From Prorocentrum cordatum (taxonomy: Eukaryota > Sar > Dinophyceae > Prorocentrales > Prorocentraceae), in assembly GCA_963575745.1 (NCBI GenBank), contig CAUYUJ010022056.1, positions 38,501-102,500 of the forward strand: a stretch of 64,000 nucleotides of DNA, written 5' to 3'. This document shows, piece after piece, positions 56,241 through 64,000 of the stretch. Each line of letters begins with the position of its first letter. Position 1 is the first letter of the stretch. The position numbers and the translations under genes are program-made. A model generated the notes under the pieces. That model was not told the DNA's origin. It ran no database searches and saw only the letters and a list, made by a program, of their open reading frames with translations.

Positions 56241-57210
56241 GAGGAAGTCTCAGGCGGGAGCCCCCTCCCTATGGGGCCCGCAGATCATGTTGGTAATCCG
56301 AGCGGGTCATCGGAACCCTGTAACTGTCGTCACTTTTGGGCTCCCCAGGCCTGAAAATGGAGGAAGTCTCAGGCGGGAGCCTCGTCTGTGAGTGAATTGG
56401 GAGGAAGTCTCAGGCGGGAGCTCCCTCCCTATGGGGCCCGCAGATCATGTTGGTAATCCGAGCGGGTCATCGGAACCTGTAACTGTCGTCACTTTTGGGC
56501 TCCTCAAGCCTGAATTTGGAGGAAGTCTCAGGCGGGAGCCTCGTCTGTGAGTGAATTGGGAGGAAGTCTCAGGCGGGAGCTCCCTCCCTATGGGGCCCGC
56601 AGATCATGTTGGTAATCCGAGCGGGTCATCGGAATCCTGTAACTGTCGTCACTTTTGGGCTCCTCAAGCCTGAATTTGGAGGAAGTCTCAGGCGGGAGCC
56701 TCGTCTGTGAGTGAATTCTGAGGAAGGCTCAGGCGGGAGCCCCCTCCCTATGGGGCCCGCAGATCATGTTGGTAATCCGAGCGGGTCATCGGAACCTGTA
56801 ACTGTCGTCATTTTTGGGCTCGTCAAGCCTGAATTTGGAGGAAGTCTCAGGCGGGAGCCTCGTCTCTGAGTGAACTGTGAGGAAGTCTCAGGCGGGAGCC
56901 CCCTCCCTATGGGGCCCGCAGATCATGTTGGTAATCCGAGCGGGTCATCGGATCCTGTAACTGTCGTCACTTTTGAGCTCCCCAGGCCTGAAAATGGAGG
57001 AAGTCTCAGGCGGGAGCCTCGTCTGTGAGTGAATTGGGAGGAAGTCTCAGGCGGGAGCTCCCTCCCTATGGGGCCCGCAGATCATGTTGGTAATCCGAGC
57101 GGGTCATCGGAACCCTGTAACTGTCGTCACTTTTGGGCTCCTCAAGCCTGAATATGGAGGAAGTCTCAGGCGGGAGCCTCGTCTGTGAGTGAACTGCGAG
57201 GAAGTCTCAG
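56241..57210 (+). repeat. 160-bp satellite, six units
   Basis: GAGGAAGTCTCAGGCGGGAG starts units at 56241, 56401, 56560, 56720, 56879 and 57038, with a seventh partial at 57198; period 159-160. Each unit also has GCAGATCATGTTGGTAATCC, TGTAACTGTCGTCACTTTTG and a second AAGTCTCAGGCGGGAGCC. Copies are highly similar. The last GTCTCAG abuts the helicase-like exon. Confidence 0.93.
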
Positions 57211-57649
57211 GCGGGAGATCGAGGCGCGGGCGCGGAGCTTGCTGATGTTCAGGCCCAGCGAAAGGGAGTTCACATGGCAGAGCTCGGGGGCGCACAGCGT
57301 GCGCCGCTCGGGGTTCACCCTGACGCACGCGTCCTACCTGACCTCCACGCTGTCGCAGGGCCAGACGCTGCGCAAGGGCGTCACCATCGACTGCGCGAGA
57401 GACGAGGACGCTGGCCGCACGGGCATGTCGGACGAGCAGTGGTGGCTGCACCTCTACGTCATGTTCTCCCGCGCCACGTGCATGCGGAACATGCTGATCC
57501 TGCGGCCGCCGCCGCGAGAGTTCCTGGAGTGCGGGCCGCCGGCGTCCCTGCGGAAGGCGCTCCTGGAGTTCGACAAGAGAGCGGTTTTGTCCAGGGCGGA
57601 GGCGAAGCAGCTCGCGGCAGAGCTGGGCTTCGTGCTGCCTTCCGCCTGA
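57211..57649 (+). CDS. 3' exon of a superfamily 1 helicase-like gene (C-terminal motifs)
   Basis: About 146 codons to TGA at 57649, coding from the end of the 160-bp satellite. In the frame that starts at 57185, the visible motifs are LTHASYLTSTLSQGQT (residues about 46-61), like helicase motif V (T-x-H-K-x-Q-G-x-T), and WWLHLYVMFSRAT (86-98), like motif VI (Y-V-A-x-S-R). These are the last two motifs of Pif1/RecD-type superfamily 1 DNA helicases; the Walker A motif and other N-terminal motifs are missing here. A likely acceptor is AAGTCTCAG|GCGGGAG at 57210, so the satellite would be intronic. No upstream exon was found. It could also be a truncated copy; the open, repeat-free frame favours a real exon. 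Confidence 0.68.
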
Positions 57650-57675
57650 GCGCGGCTGCGCCTCGCTCGAAGCCC

Positions 57676-57770
57676 GCGGGGTTGTCCCAACGGCTTGGTC
57701 TTGCGCGCCAACGGCTCGCGGGGTTGTCCCGACAGCCTGGCCCGCGGGGTTGTCCCAACGGCTGCGCGAC
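57676..57770 (+). repeat. three copies of CGCGGGGTTGTCCCAACGG
   Basis: Nineteen-base word at about 57678, 57717 (two changes) and 57742, just after the helicase-like stop codon. Spacing is uneven. Confidence 0.8.
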
Positions 57771-58070
57771 GTGACCAGTAGAGAACGCGCCTGTGCTGGC
57801 CGTGGCGGCGACGGCGCCGAGGAACATCGACATGCGCGCTCATGCAACAGGAAGGGGAGGAGGTGGCGGGGCGCGGAACAAACAGGGGGGCGAGGATGGG
57901 GACAACGTAAGGAGTGGAAGGGGGGCCCGCGCCAAGGCGAGAGGAAATATACGCAGCAGAGACAGCCAGGACGCCTCACCAACCACGAGGACGACGGTGA
58001 TGGCTTTTTCCAGATTCGCCCAGAGGATTCTTATGTGGGGTTCTTCCGTCGGAATAATTGTTTTTCCTTT
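57771..58070. other. mixed, partly purine-rich spacer
   Basis: GGAGGAGGTGGC-like stretch at 57855-57925 and otherwise mixed. Nothing recognised. Confidence 0.35.
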
Positions 58071-58172
58071 TCCTCCTCCTCCTCCTCCTCCTCCTCCTCC
58101 TCCTCCTCCTCCTCCTCCTCCTCCTCTTGCTCCTCCTCTTCCTCCTCCTCCTCCTCGTCCTCGTCCTCCTCC
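58066..58172 (+). repeat. (TCC)n microsatellite
   Basis: TCCTCCTCC, nearly pure at 58071-58125, then CTCTTCC and CGTCC variants. Confidence 0.93.
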
Positions 58173-59010
58173 TACGTAGGGTCCTCCCACACCTTCCCCC
58201 CCGAAGAATTCCATGCCACAGCCCGCCCATCCTAAGCCAATTTCCCCCACGTCTGTTCCGCGCATACGAGCTGCACGCGCACGCATGAAGAGGCACGAGC
58301 TGTCCGGGCGACCCACGGCACAGGCGCGGGATTCATCTGCATGGCTGGCGAGAGCCCAGCATGCAAGAAGCCTGGTAGGGTCAAAAACTTTGGCTTAGCG
58401 TGTCTCTCCGCCGGTCCTGGTCCACCACGCCTCTCCCCGACACACTATCCACGTCCCTCTCCCAAGAGTCAACGTCCCGAACTGCTCCCAGCCTCCCGCC
58501 CCGCGGAGCGGAGCGACGCGCTATCAGCTTGCACGGCATAGCGTGTCGCCGGGGCCGCCGCCGCGACACACTGTGAAGTTCCTGGCCGTGGGAAGCGCAG
58601 CGGACACGACCGTGGCAGTTTTGGTGGGCGTCACCAAGCGAGAGGTCTGGCGGATGCGTGGTGTGAACTAGGCAGATGGGGCCCAGTCCGAGGAGACGCT
58701 GGGGCGCGGCCCCGGAAGAAGAGAAGCGCCTCGGAAGCGCACGCGGGCGTCCTCAGGTCACGCATCCTGTGCCACGCGCCTGCTGACGTTGCAGTGCCGC
58801 AAGGCGCGAGGCGTGGTATGAGTGCGGGCGCACTTGCTGGGCGAGGTGACGCCCTGAGTCCCTGAGTGAAGGCAGTACCGCGCAGCCAGAGAAAGCAGGC
58901 GACGGGGGGACGCGCCTCCCTCACCAGTGCGGTGCGCGGGAGGCAGATCAGTCCGAGGGCCGTAGCGTGGGGTAACGAGTGCGGTGCCGTGCCAGAAAGC
59001 CGTCAAGAGT
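58173..59010. other. mixed GC-rich spacer
   Basis: One short frame at about 58566-58672 (TVKFLAVGSAADTT, then VAVLVGVTKREVW, then a stop) has protein-like composition, but is too short to assign. No other gene seen. Confidence 0.35.
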
Positions 59011-59011
59011 T

Positions 59012-59420
59012 GCCTCCCCCTTCCTCCACCTCATCCCTCCTCCCGCTGCTGCTGCTCCCCTTTCCCTCATTCGCTATCATCCCTCGTCTATCCTCCCCCC
59101 TCCCTCCTCGCTGCTCCCTTCTCCCTCCTCCTACTCTCTCCTCTTCTCACCTTTCTCCTCCTTCCCTCTCGCAACCTCCTCCGCTTCCTCTCTCCCCCCC
59201 CCTCCCCCGCTCCCCTTTCCCCTCTCTGCCCCTTCTCCCCCTTCCCTCCCTTCCCTGCCCCACCTGACCTCGCCTCCACCTCCTCCACCTCCACCTCCGC
59301 CTCCGCCTCCGCCTCCGCCTCCGCCTCCGCCCCCGCCTCCGCCTCCGCCTCCGCCTCCACCACGTCCTCCCTCCCCCTCCCCCCCCTTCCTCCAACTGCC
59401 TCCCTTACCTCAGAGACGAC
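59012..59420 (+). repeat. pyrimidine tract with (CTCCGC)n
   Basis: CCTCCC/CTTCTCC-rich throughout, with CCTCCGCCTCCGCC at about 59296-59358. Frames give Pro/Ser homopolymers. Confidence 0.9.
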
Positions 59421-59588
59421 CCCCAGACCTCCCGCCGGGTGCGTGCTCGATCAGAACGTCGCAATGGAGTCCAGCACGCGCGAGCGTGCAGAGGCTTCGG
59501 CCCCTGGATCCTCCGACCCTTCCCCCCCTCCCTCCCGCCGCCCTGATGGATCCAGGCCGCTGAGAGCGGTGCGTGGTGATCCAAACTC

Positions 59589-59782
59589 TGCGGCGAGCGA
59601 GGGGAAATGAGAAGGGGCGGGCCTTCTCAGATGGCTCGGAAGTCCCCCGGCCTTCTGAGAAGTCTTTAAAGCCTTCCCGAAGACACGTCGTACTTTTCAG
59701 AAGGCGCGAGGGCTTCTGAGAAGTCCCGCCGCCTTCTGAGAAGGTCTTCTCCTTCTCCGTCCCCCCCCCTCGCTCGCCGCCA
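59589..59782 (+). mobile_element. MITE-like inverted-repeat element, copy C
   Basis: Starts GCGGCGAGCGAGGGGAAATG and ends CCCCCTCGCTCGCCGCC. Closely similar to copy A along its length, including GGGCGGGCCTTCTCAGA, CTTCTGAGAAGTCCCGCC and TTCTGAGAAGG. The left end lacks two or three bases compared with A and B. Confidence 0.78.
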
Positions 59783-60543
59783 ACTGACGCCGTGCTGGCG
59801 TGCGCTTCGCGTGCTGGAGCCCCGTGCCTCCCTCGTCCAGGCTGCGGCCTCCACGACCCCCCGGTGGGCCCGCGCGGGCTCCCCCCCGGCGGAGTGCGCG
59901 CCCGGCGCTCCGGCGCTGGGCTCCCTCCTCGGCCCCGCCGCCCCGAGGCCGCAGCCGGGGCGCCCTCCCGGGCGGCACGTGCCGGCCTCCCATGTGGCAC
60001 GTGCGGCTCGGGCGCCCGCGGCGGCCGGAGCCGCGCCGCCGCGTCGCGCCGGGGTCCCGCCGCGGCTTCGGGAGGAGCGCCGGGCTGCGCGCCGCCGCGG
60101 CCGCGGCCGCGGCCGCGGCCGCCGCTGGCCAGCCACGGCTCGCCGCAGCTGCTCGCCGCCGCTTCCCGCCGCCGCCGCTCGCCACGGCCGCTCGCCGCCT
60201 CGGCTCGCCGTCGCTTCCCGCGGAGGCTCGCGGGCGCGATCTGTACAGCGGCGGGGTGGGCGGTGGGCAGAGCTCGCCGCGCGCGCGTCTCCCGCGCAGT
60301 CGTCGCACGGCGCGTTGGGCACGCGCGTGGCTTGGCGCAGCAGCACGCCCGGTGCGCAGGCGGACCAGTCGGTCCATCGGGTGGCTTCGCCCAGTTTCGG
60401 GGCCCCCGGAACCTCACAGATCCATCTGGCTCGAGAAAAATGCTGCAGAGAGATGGGGTCTAGGGTTCCGGGCGTGAGTTTTTCACCGTGCTGCATTTCT
60501 TTGTGACGTCGGATATTTGGGCTCGTCGGCCGTGAACCTTCAG
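59783..60543. other. very GC-rich upstream region; possible upstream exon
   Basis: Runs such as GCCGCGGCCGCGGCC (60085-60125) and GCTCGCCGCCGC (60120-60220). A good donor, CCGGGC|GTGAGT, lies at about 60472, ending a frame with TSQIHLAREKCCREMGSR; with an acceptor at GGCGGAAG|GTGCGC this would join in phase to the next gene. The exon itself is not certain. Confidence 0.4.
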
Positions 60544-62125
60544 CTTCCCGCCGCGGCCTTGGGAGGAGGCGGAAGGTGCGCCTGGACGAGTACAACCAGT
60601 ATGAGGCACCGGTCAAGCTGAGGATGTGGCGCAACATGAACAAGGAGGGCGGCTTCTTCCCGCACCAGTTCGAGAACATGACGGCCCACGAGACGGCGGA
60701 CACGGTGTTCGCGGCGGTGAAGCTCAAGGTGCACGGCCCGGACTTTTGGGGGAGGGCGGCACTGGCCGTGGGCGACGCAGCGGGCTCCCTGAGCAGCAAG
60801 CAGCTGGCCACAGTGTGCTGGTCCTTCGGCGCCGCGAAGTGGAGCGACGAGAGGCTCATGGCAGCACTCGCGCCCTACTTGATCCGCAGCGCGGGCAGCA
60901 TGCGGCCTGGCCACGTGGCGGTCGTCGCCCAGGCCTTCGCGCGCACGAAGGTCCACCACGCCGCCGTGCTGCGCGCCCTGTCGGAGTCCGCGGAGGCCAA
61001 CCCGCGCCTGACCGGCAAGGGCTACACCATGCTGTCCGACTCCTTTGCCGCCCTGCGATTCCGCAGCGACGGCTTCCACAAGCGGCTGGACGCGTGGGCT
61101 GCGGCTGGTGGGGTCAACAGCTGCACGGGCGAGGAGGCGGTGGCGCTGACCCACTCGATGTCGCTGCTGCTGCAGCCAGGCCCTCCTGACGCTCCTGGGG
61201 GACAGCTGCTCCGCGCTCTGGCCGACCACCTGGCACAGTCGCTGGAGACGGGGGCGCTGGAGCCGCCCGTCATTCTCACTGGGCTGCTCGCGATAGGAAG
61301 GCTCGGAGCCGCGGACGCACGGGTCCTCGCCAGCCTGGAGATGGCGGTGGGCCACGAGATGCACCGGCTCAGCGCCCTGTCGCTCCCCGCGATCCTGGAC
61401 GCGTTCACGAGGCTGTACACCTCGGGGGGCGCCGCGGAGGGCGCCCTCCCGCTGAGCGAGGAGCGACGGAGGCTCCTCGGGACGCTCACGGGCGCCCTGA
61501 CGAGGCAGCTCCGCCAGGTGCGCCCCCAGGACGCGACGCGGGCGCTGCAGGCGCTGGAGCGCCTGGGGCTGATGGACCCCCACCTGCTCGCGGGGGCCCA
61601 GGAGCTGGTGCCGAGCCGCCTGGCCGCCTGGCCGCCCGCCTCCGTGCTCGCGCTCCTGGAGTCCTACGCGGCCGCGTCCAACAGGGACGGCCTCATGCTC
61701 CCCTGCCTGCGCAGGGCCCTGCTGCCGCCGGTCGGCAGCGGCGGCGGAGGCTCTGGGAGCGAAGGCTTCTTGGACCCGGCGCCGCTGGCGCAGCTGGACG
61801 ACCACGCCGTGGCCCGGGCCGCCGAGGCCTTTGCGTCCCTCGGCCACAGGGAGGGCGTCGCGGGCATCCTCGTGTGCGTCGGGGCGCGACGGCGGCGCCT
61901 CCAGGGCAGCTGCGAGCTTGCACTGGCCGCCACCATGCAGGTGCTGTGCCCCGCGGCAGGAGACTGGGAGGCCGCCGCGGAGGCCCTGGCCGCTTCGGAG
62001 CCCCAGGCCGCCGGCGGCATCCGGGCCGCGCTCGGCCCAGAGGCGCGGGAGGAGTGGCGCTCGCGCGCCGACCTGCCGGTGGCCAGCGCCGACGCCGTGC
62101 TGCTGGCGCTCCTGGCCTTCCCCAG
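60544..62125 (+). CDS. helical-repeat protein (OPR/FAST/RAP-like), exon 1
   Basis: Frame open from about 60544 (an acceptor CCTTCAG at 60543, or GCGGAAG at 60575) to 62125, about 520 codons. It has a short basic start, then KLRMWRNMNKEGGFFPHQFE and a series of degenerate helical repeats of about 35-40 residues, for example LSSKQLATVCWSFGAAKWSD (72-91 counted from the GTG at 60576), RPGHVAVVAQAFARTKV and LSLPAILDAFTRLYTSGG. The pattern LxxVxWSFxxxxxxDxxLxxAL is typical of octotricopeptide and related RNA-binding repeats of algae and apicomplexa/dinoflagellates, which mature organelle RNAs. A C-terminal RAP domain is not seen in this window. No organelle signal can be judged, as the true N terminus is probably upstream. 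No ATG begins the frame: the first in-frame ATG is at about 60624. Confidence 0.68.
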
Positions 62126-62341
62126 GCATCGGCGCCGCTCAAGCATGCTTTTGTGCGCGTCGGCCACGCAAGGGCGACGCGCACGCTCGGAACGCGTGTA
62201 GCATGAGCGCCGTGGCGGGCGCTTCCTGCCCACACCGCTCGGGCAACGACATGCCACGGGACTTCGTTCTGCACGCGTGCGTTTCGGGCGTGCGTCTCCC
62301 GCAGAGGCACACGGCACAAGTCTGTCCTTGCGCATCCCGAG
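62126..62341 (+). other. inferred 216-bp GC-AG intron
   Basis: Donor CCCAG|GCATCG and acceptor CCCGAG|GCACTC. Removal joins LLALLAFP-R to HSCGQAWAEGL in phase and removes an in-frame stop at 62199. Both ends share CC(A/G)AGGCA, the kind of direct repeat at intron ends that is frequent in dinoflagellates. Confidence 0.65.
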
Positions 62342-62740
62342 GCACTCCTGCGGCCAGGCGTGGGCGGAGGGGCTCGCGGCCCGCGCCGCCGAGTGCGACG
62401 CCGCGCTGCTGCCCGCGCTGCTGCTGCAGGGCGGGGCGGGGCACGCCGCGCTGTGCGCGGCAGCGGAGGCTGCGCTGTTGGAGCACCTGGCCGCAGGCTG
62501 CGCCGCCAGCTTCCAGGCCCCGGCCGCGGCCGCCGCCTGCCGCGCGCTGGCGGAGCGCGCCAAGGGGCGCTCCGCCCCGGAGCGGGAGCCGCTCCGCGAG
62601 GGCGCCTGCCGCCTGTCGCGCCGGGCCGCGGAGCTCTCCGGCGGCGGCGCGCTGCCCCCCAAGGGTCTGGTCCGTGTGCTGCAGGCTCTGGAGGTCTTCC
62701 AGGCGGGCCTCCCCCGCCGTCGCGGGAGCGAAGGGTGGGC
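62342..62740 (+). CDS. helical-repeat protein, exon 2
   Basis: From the inferred acceptor: HSCGQAWAEGLAARAAEC, then LLPALLLQGGAGHAALCAAA, ACRALAERAKGR and LPPKGLVRVLQALEVFQAGL. Ala/Leu-rich helical repeats continue those of exon 1, including the PxxLVRVLQALxxF pattern. The 3' edge is unclear: GC-rich low-complexity sequence starts at about 62735, and a GC donor at FQ|GCGGGCC (about 62702) is possible. The gene may go on beyond, or end in low-complexity sequence. Confidence 0.6.
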
Positions 62741-62744
62741 GGGG

Positions 62745-62873
62745 GGGGAGGGAGGCGGAGGAGGATGCGGTAGTGGGTGGCCACGTCATAGAGGAAACAT
62801 GGTCCCGAGCAGAGCAACACGCACCACGCCGCCGCCGCCGCCGCCGCCGCTGTCACCGCCGCCGCCGCCGCCA

Positions 62874-62904
<31 letters not shown>

Positions 62905-62925
62905 AGGAGGAGACGATGCGCGCAG
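62745..62925 (+). repeat. GCCGCC and ACG triplet runs
   Basis: GCCGCCGCCGCC at about 62830-62868, then (ACG)n at 62875-62902 and GGAGGAG. If intronic, this would lie in the next intron of the helical-repeat gene. Confidence 0.8.
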
Positions 62926-64000
62926 ACAATCCGCACCGAAGAAATGATGTGGAAAAGGGCACGCTCTGCAGGTTCTGATACTGTCTGTACTTTGACCTGT
63001 GATTTCGCGCCTTTTGTCATCGCGCCAACATCGCAGAGCGGATTTCGTTCGAAAAACGAGAGGAGGGGCCTGGAGTCTCATGGAGAATTTTGTTCCGGAT
63101 TTCGAGGTGAACTTCGTGTGGATTCTGGATTCTTTTGGCCAGGAATGAGGACAACAAACATCCACGCGAAATCCACTTCGTTTTTCACTCGCCGTTTCGG
63201 GATTGTTCATTGGCAGGAATCCACAAACATCCGCTGCAGCACGTCTGCAGGGTCGGCGCAGTGACTCTTCGGCTGCGCCGGGCTTTTCCCGGTCCCCGGG
63301 CCTTGCTGTCGTGGGAGCGGGGTCTGGGTTCTCTCCCCCTCGCATCTTGGGGGTGGAGGACGAGGTCCCTCCTCGATCCGGCCAGGGGCTCTGGGTTGTC
63401 GGGCGCTCTCGTAGGCTCCCAGGGTTTGCTCTCGCCTCGAGATGCTCTCCAGCAGCTGCGCCTCGCCGAAGGCGTTCCCGGGGTGCTCGAAGTGCCCCAA
63501 GCGGCCGCCAGCGAGTCGTGGCCCGCAGACCTTCGCGGGAGAGCGGTCGGTTCGGCCGAGTCGCAGTCGGCTGTGCTCGGCAGGTTCGGTCCGGTCGGTT
63601 GTCGTGTCGGTGTTGCGCCGCTGCGCCCTTGTGGGTTGAGTGTGTTCCTGGGCCAGGCTCTTGTGGGCTGCGTATGCTCAGGCGCGCAGGAGCCTGGCAG
63701 TTGTGTTTTCTGGTCGTCGGTGCCACTCTGGAGGTGTCGGCGCGTCGCTCGTGTCGGCCAGCTGATCCCAAGCAGACACTGCAGCTTGAAGAAGAAAGCG
63801 GCACGCCTCCCGAGCGCCCTGCGCCCCGATCCTTATGTCGGGCATGTCCCTCTACAGGAGGAGTATTCAACAATGGTTAAAACAACCTGGGGACGAGTTT
63901 GCGACTATTTTCTATATTTTAGTTTCTTTTGTGGACTATTTTTAGTTATCCTCCCAAGTCCGTCTGTAGGAGGACATGTCCGACCTGACTCTAGACCTGG
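62926..64000. other. mixed sequence to window end
   Basis: ACAAACATCCACG and ACAAACATCCGC occur at 63149 and 63223. Open frames on both strands at 63.2-63.88 kb have no recognisable feature. The last 120 bases are more AT-rich. An additional exon here cannot be excluded. Confidence 0.35.

Noticed and set aside
56320-56350. SL-like word CACTTTTGGGCTC...CAAG in each 160-bp unit
   Set aside because: Needs four or more insertions to align with the leader and occurs in a satellite with no adjacent gene; likely chance.
60540-62129. Minus-strand open frame of 529 codons
   Set aside because: Antisense of the helical-repeat exon; composition dominated by Gly, Arg, Gln and no motif.
61693-63873. Minus-strand open frame of 726 codons
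   Set aside because: Shadow of the GC-rich helical-repeat gene and following low-complexity DNA; the product is Arg/Pro/Ala-rich with no feature, while the plus strand shows a repeat protein.

Overview
The window reads as nuclear DNA of a dinoflagellate. Three direct signs: (1) a near-perfect copy of the dinoflagellate spliced-leader (DinoSL) sequence lies 74 bp upstream of an intronless gene at 4.7 kb, and more degenerate copies lie upstream of two other intronless loci; (2) genes are few, far apart and mixed between intronless retrogene-like copies and multi-exon genes, some of whose inferred introns start with GC; (3) most of the DNA is GC-rich tandem repeats, long triplet microsatellites and decayed non-LTR retrotransposons. 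The species cannot be fixed from the sequence alone.

Layout. 0-4.3 kb: a dispersed CTTGGG/CCCAAG repeat, then a satellite of about 320 bp. 4.6-6.9 kb: SL relic plus an intronless gene for a multi-pass membrane protein. 7.2-10.2 kb: triplet repeats and a 5'-truncated non-LTR retrotransposon on the minus strand. 10.2-16.4 kb: AT-rich array, 77-bp satellite, triplet repeats, more CTTGGG blocks. 16.5-17.8 kb: SL-like relic and an intronless gene of unknown function. 18.1-21.2 kb: a 9-bp minisatellite in two opposed orientations and other tandem repeats. 21.6-28.4 kb: a large multi-exon gene on the plus strand with at least one apparent frameshift. 28.4-34.6 kb: minisatellites and CTTGGG blocks. 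34.6-36.2 kb: two copies of an inverted-repeat (MITE-like) element, a third copy at 59.6 kb. 36-45.4 kb: 102-bp satellite, 1.4-kb ACT array, 16-bp and 152-bp arrays, three 385-bp units. 46.5-47 kb: fragment of a second non-LTR element. 48.9-53.4 kb: two ATG/GAT arrays of more than 1 kb, with a decayed SL-tagged retrogene between them. 55.8-57.65 kb: a 160-bp array running into the last exon of a superfamily 1 helicase-like gene. 59.6-62.7 kb: MITE-like copy and a two-exon helical-repeat protein gene. 63-64 kb: nothing recognised.

How the genes relate. No operon logic is expected: dinoflagellate genes are transcribed broadly and matured by SL trans-splicing. The clearest pattern is a split between intronless loci carrying SL relics (4.7, 16.5, 50.0 kb; processed cDNA copies) and intron-bearing loci without one (21.6-28.4, 57.2, 60.5-62.7 kb). 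The best candidate for an undescribed system is the same-strand pair at 16.56-17.77 and 21.59-28.39 kb, both resembling families I remember as amplified in dinoflagellates without an assigned function. A second candidate is the architecture shared by 42.1-43.5 and 55.8-57.2 kb (hairpin, ACTCA-type microsatellite, tandem array with a GTCTCAGGCGG core), the latter ending exactly at an exon. Function statements are inferences from visible motifs; no database search was possible.
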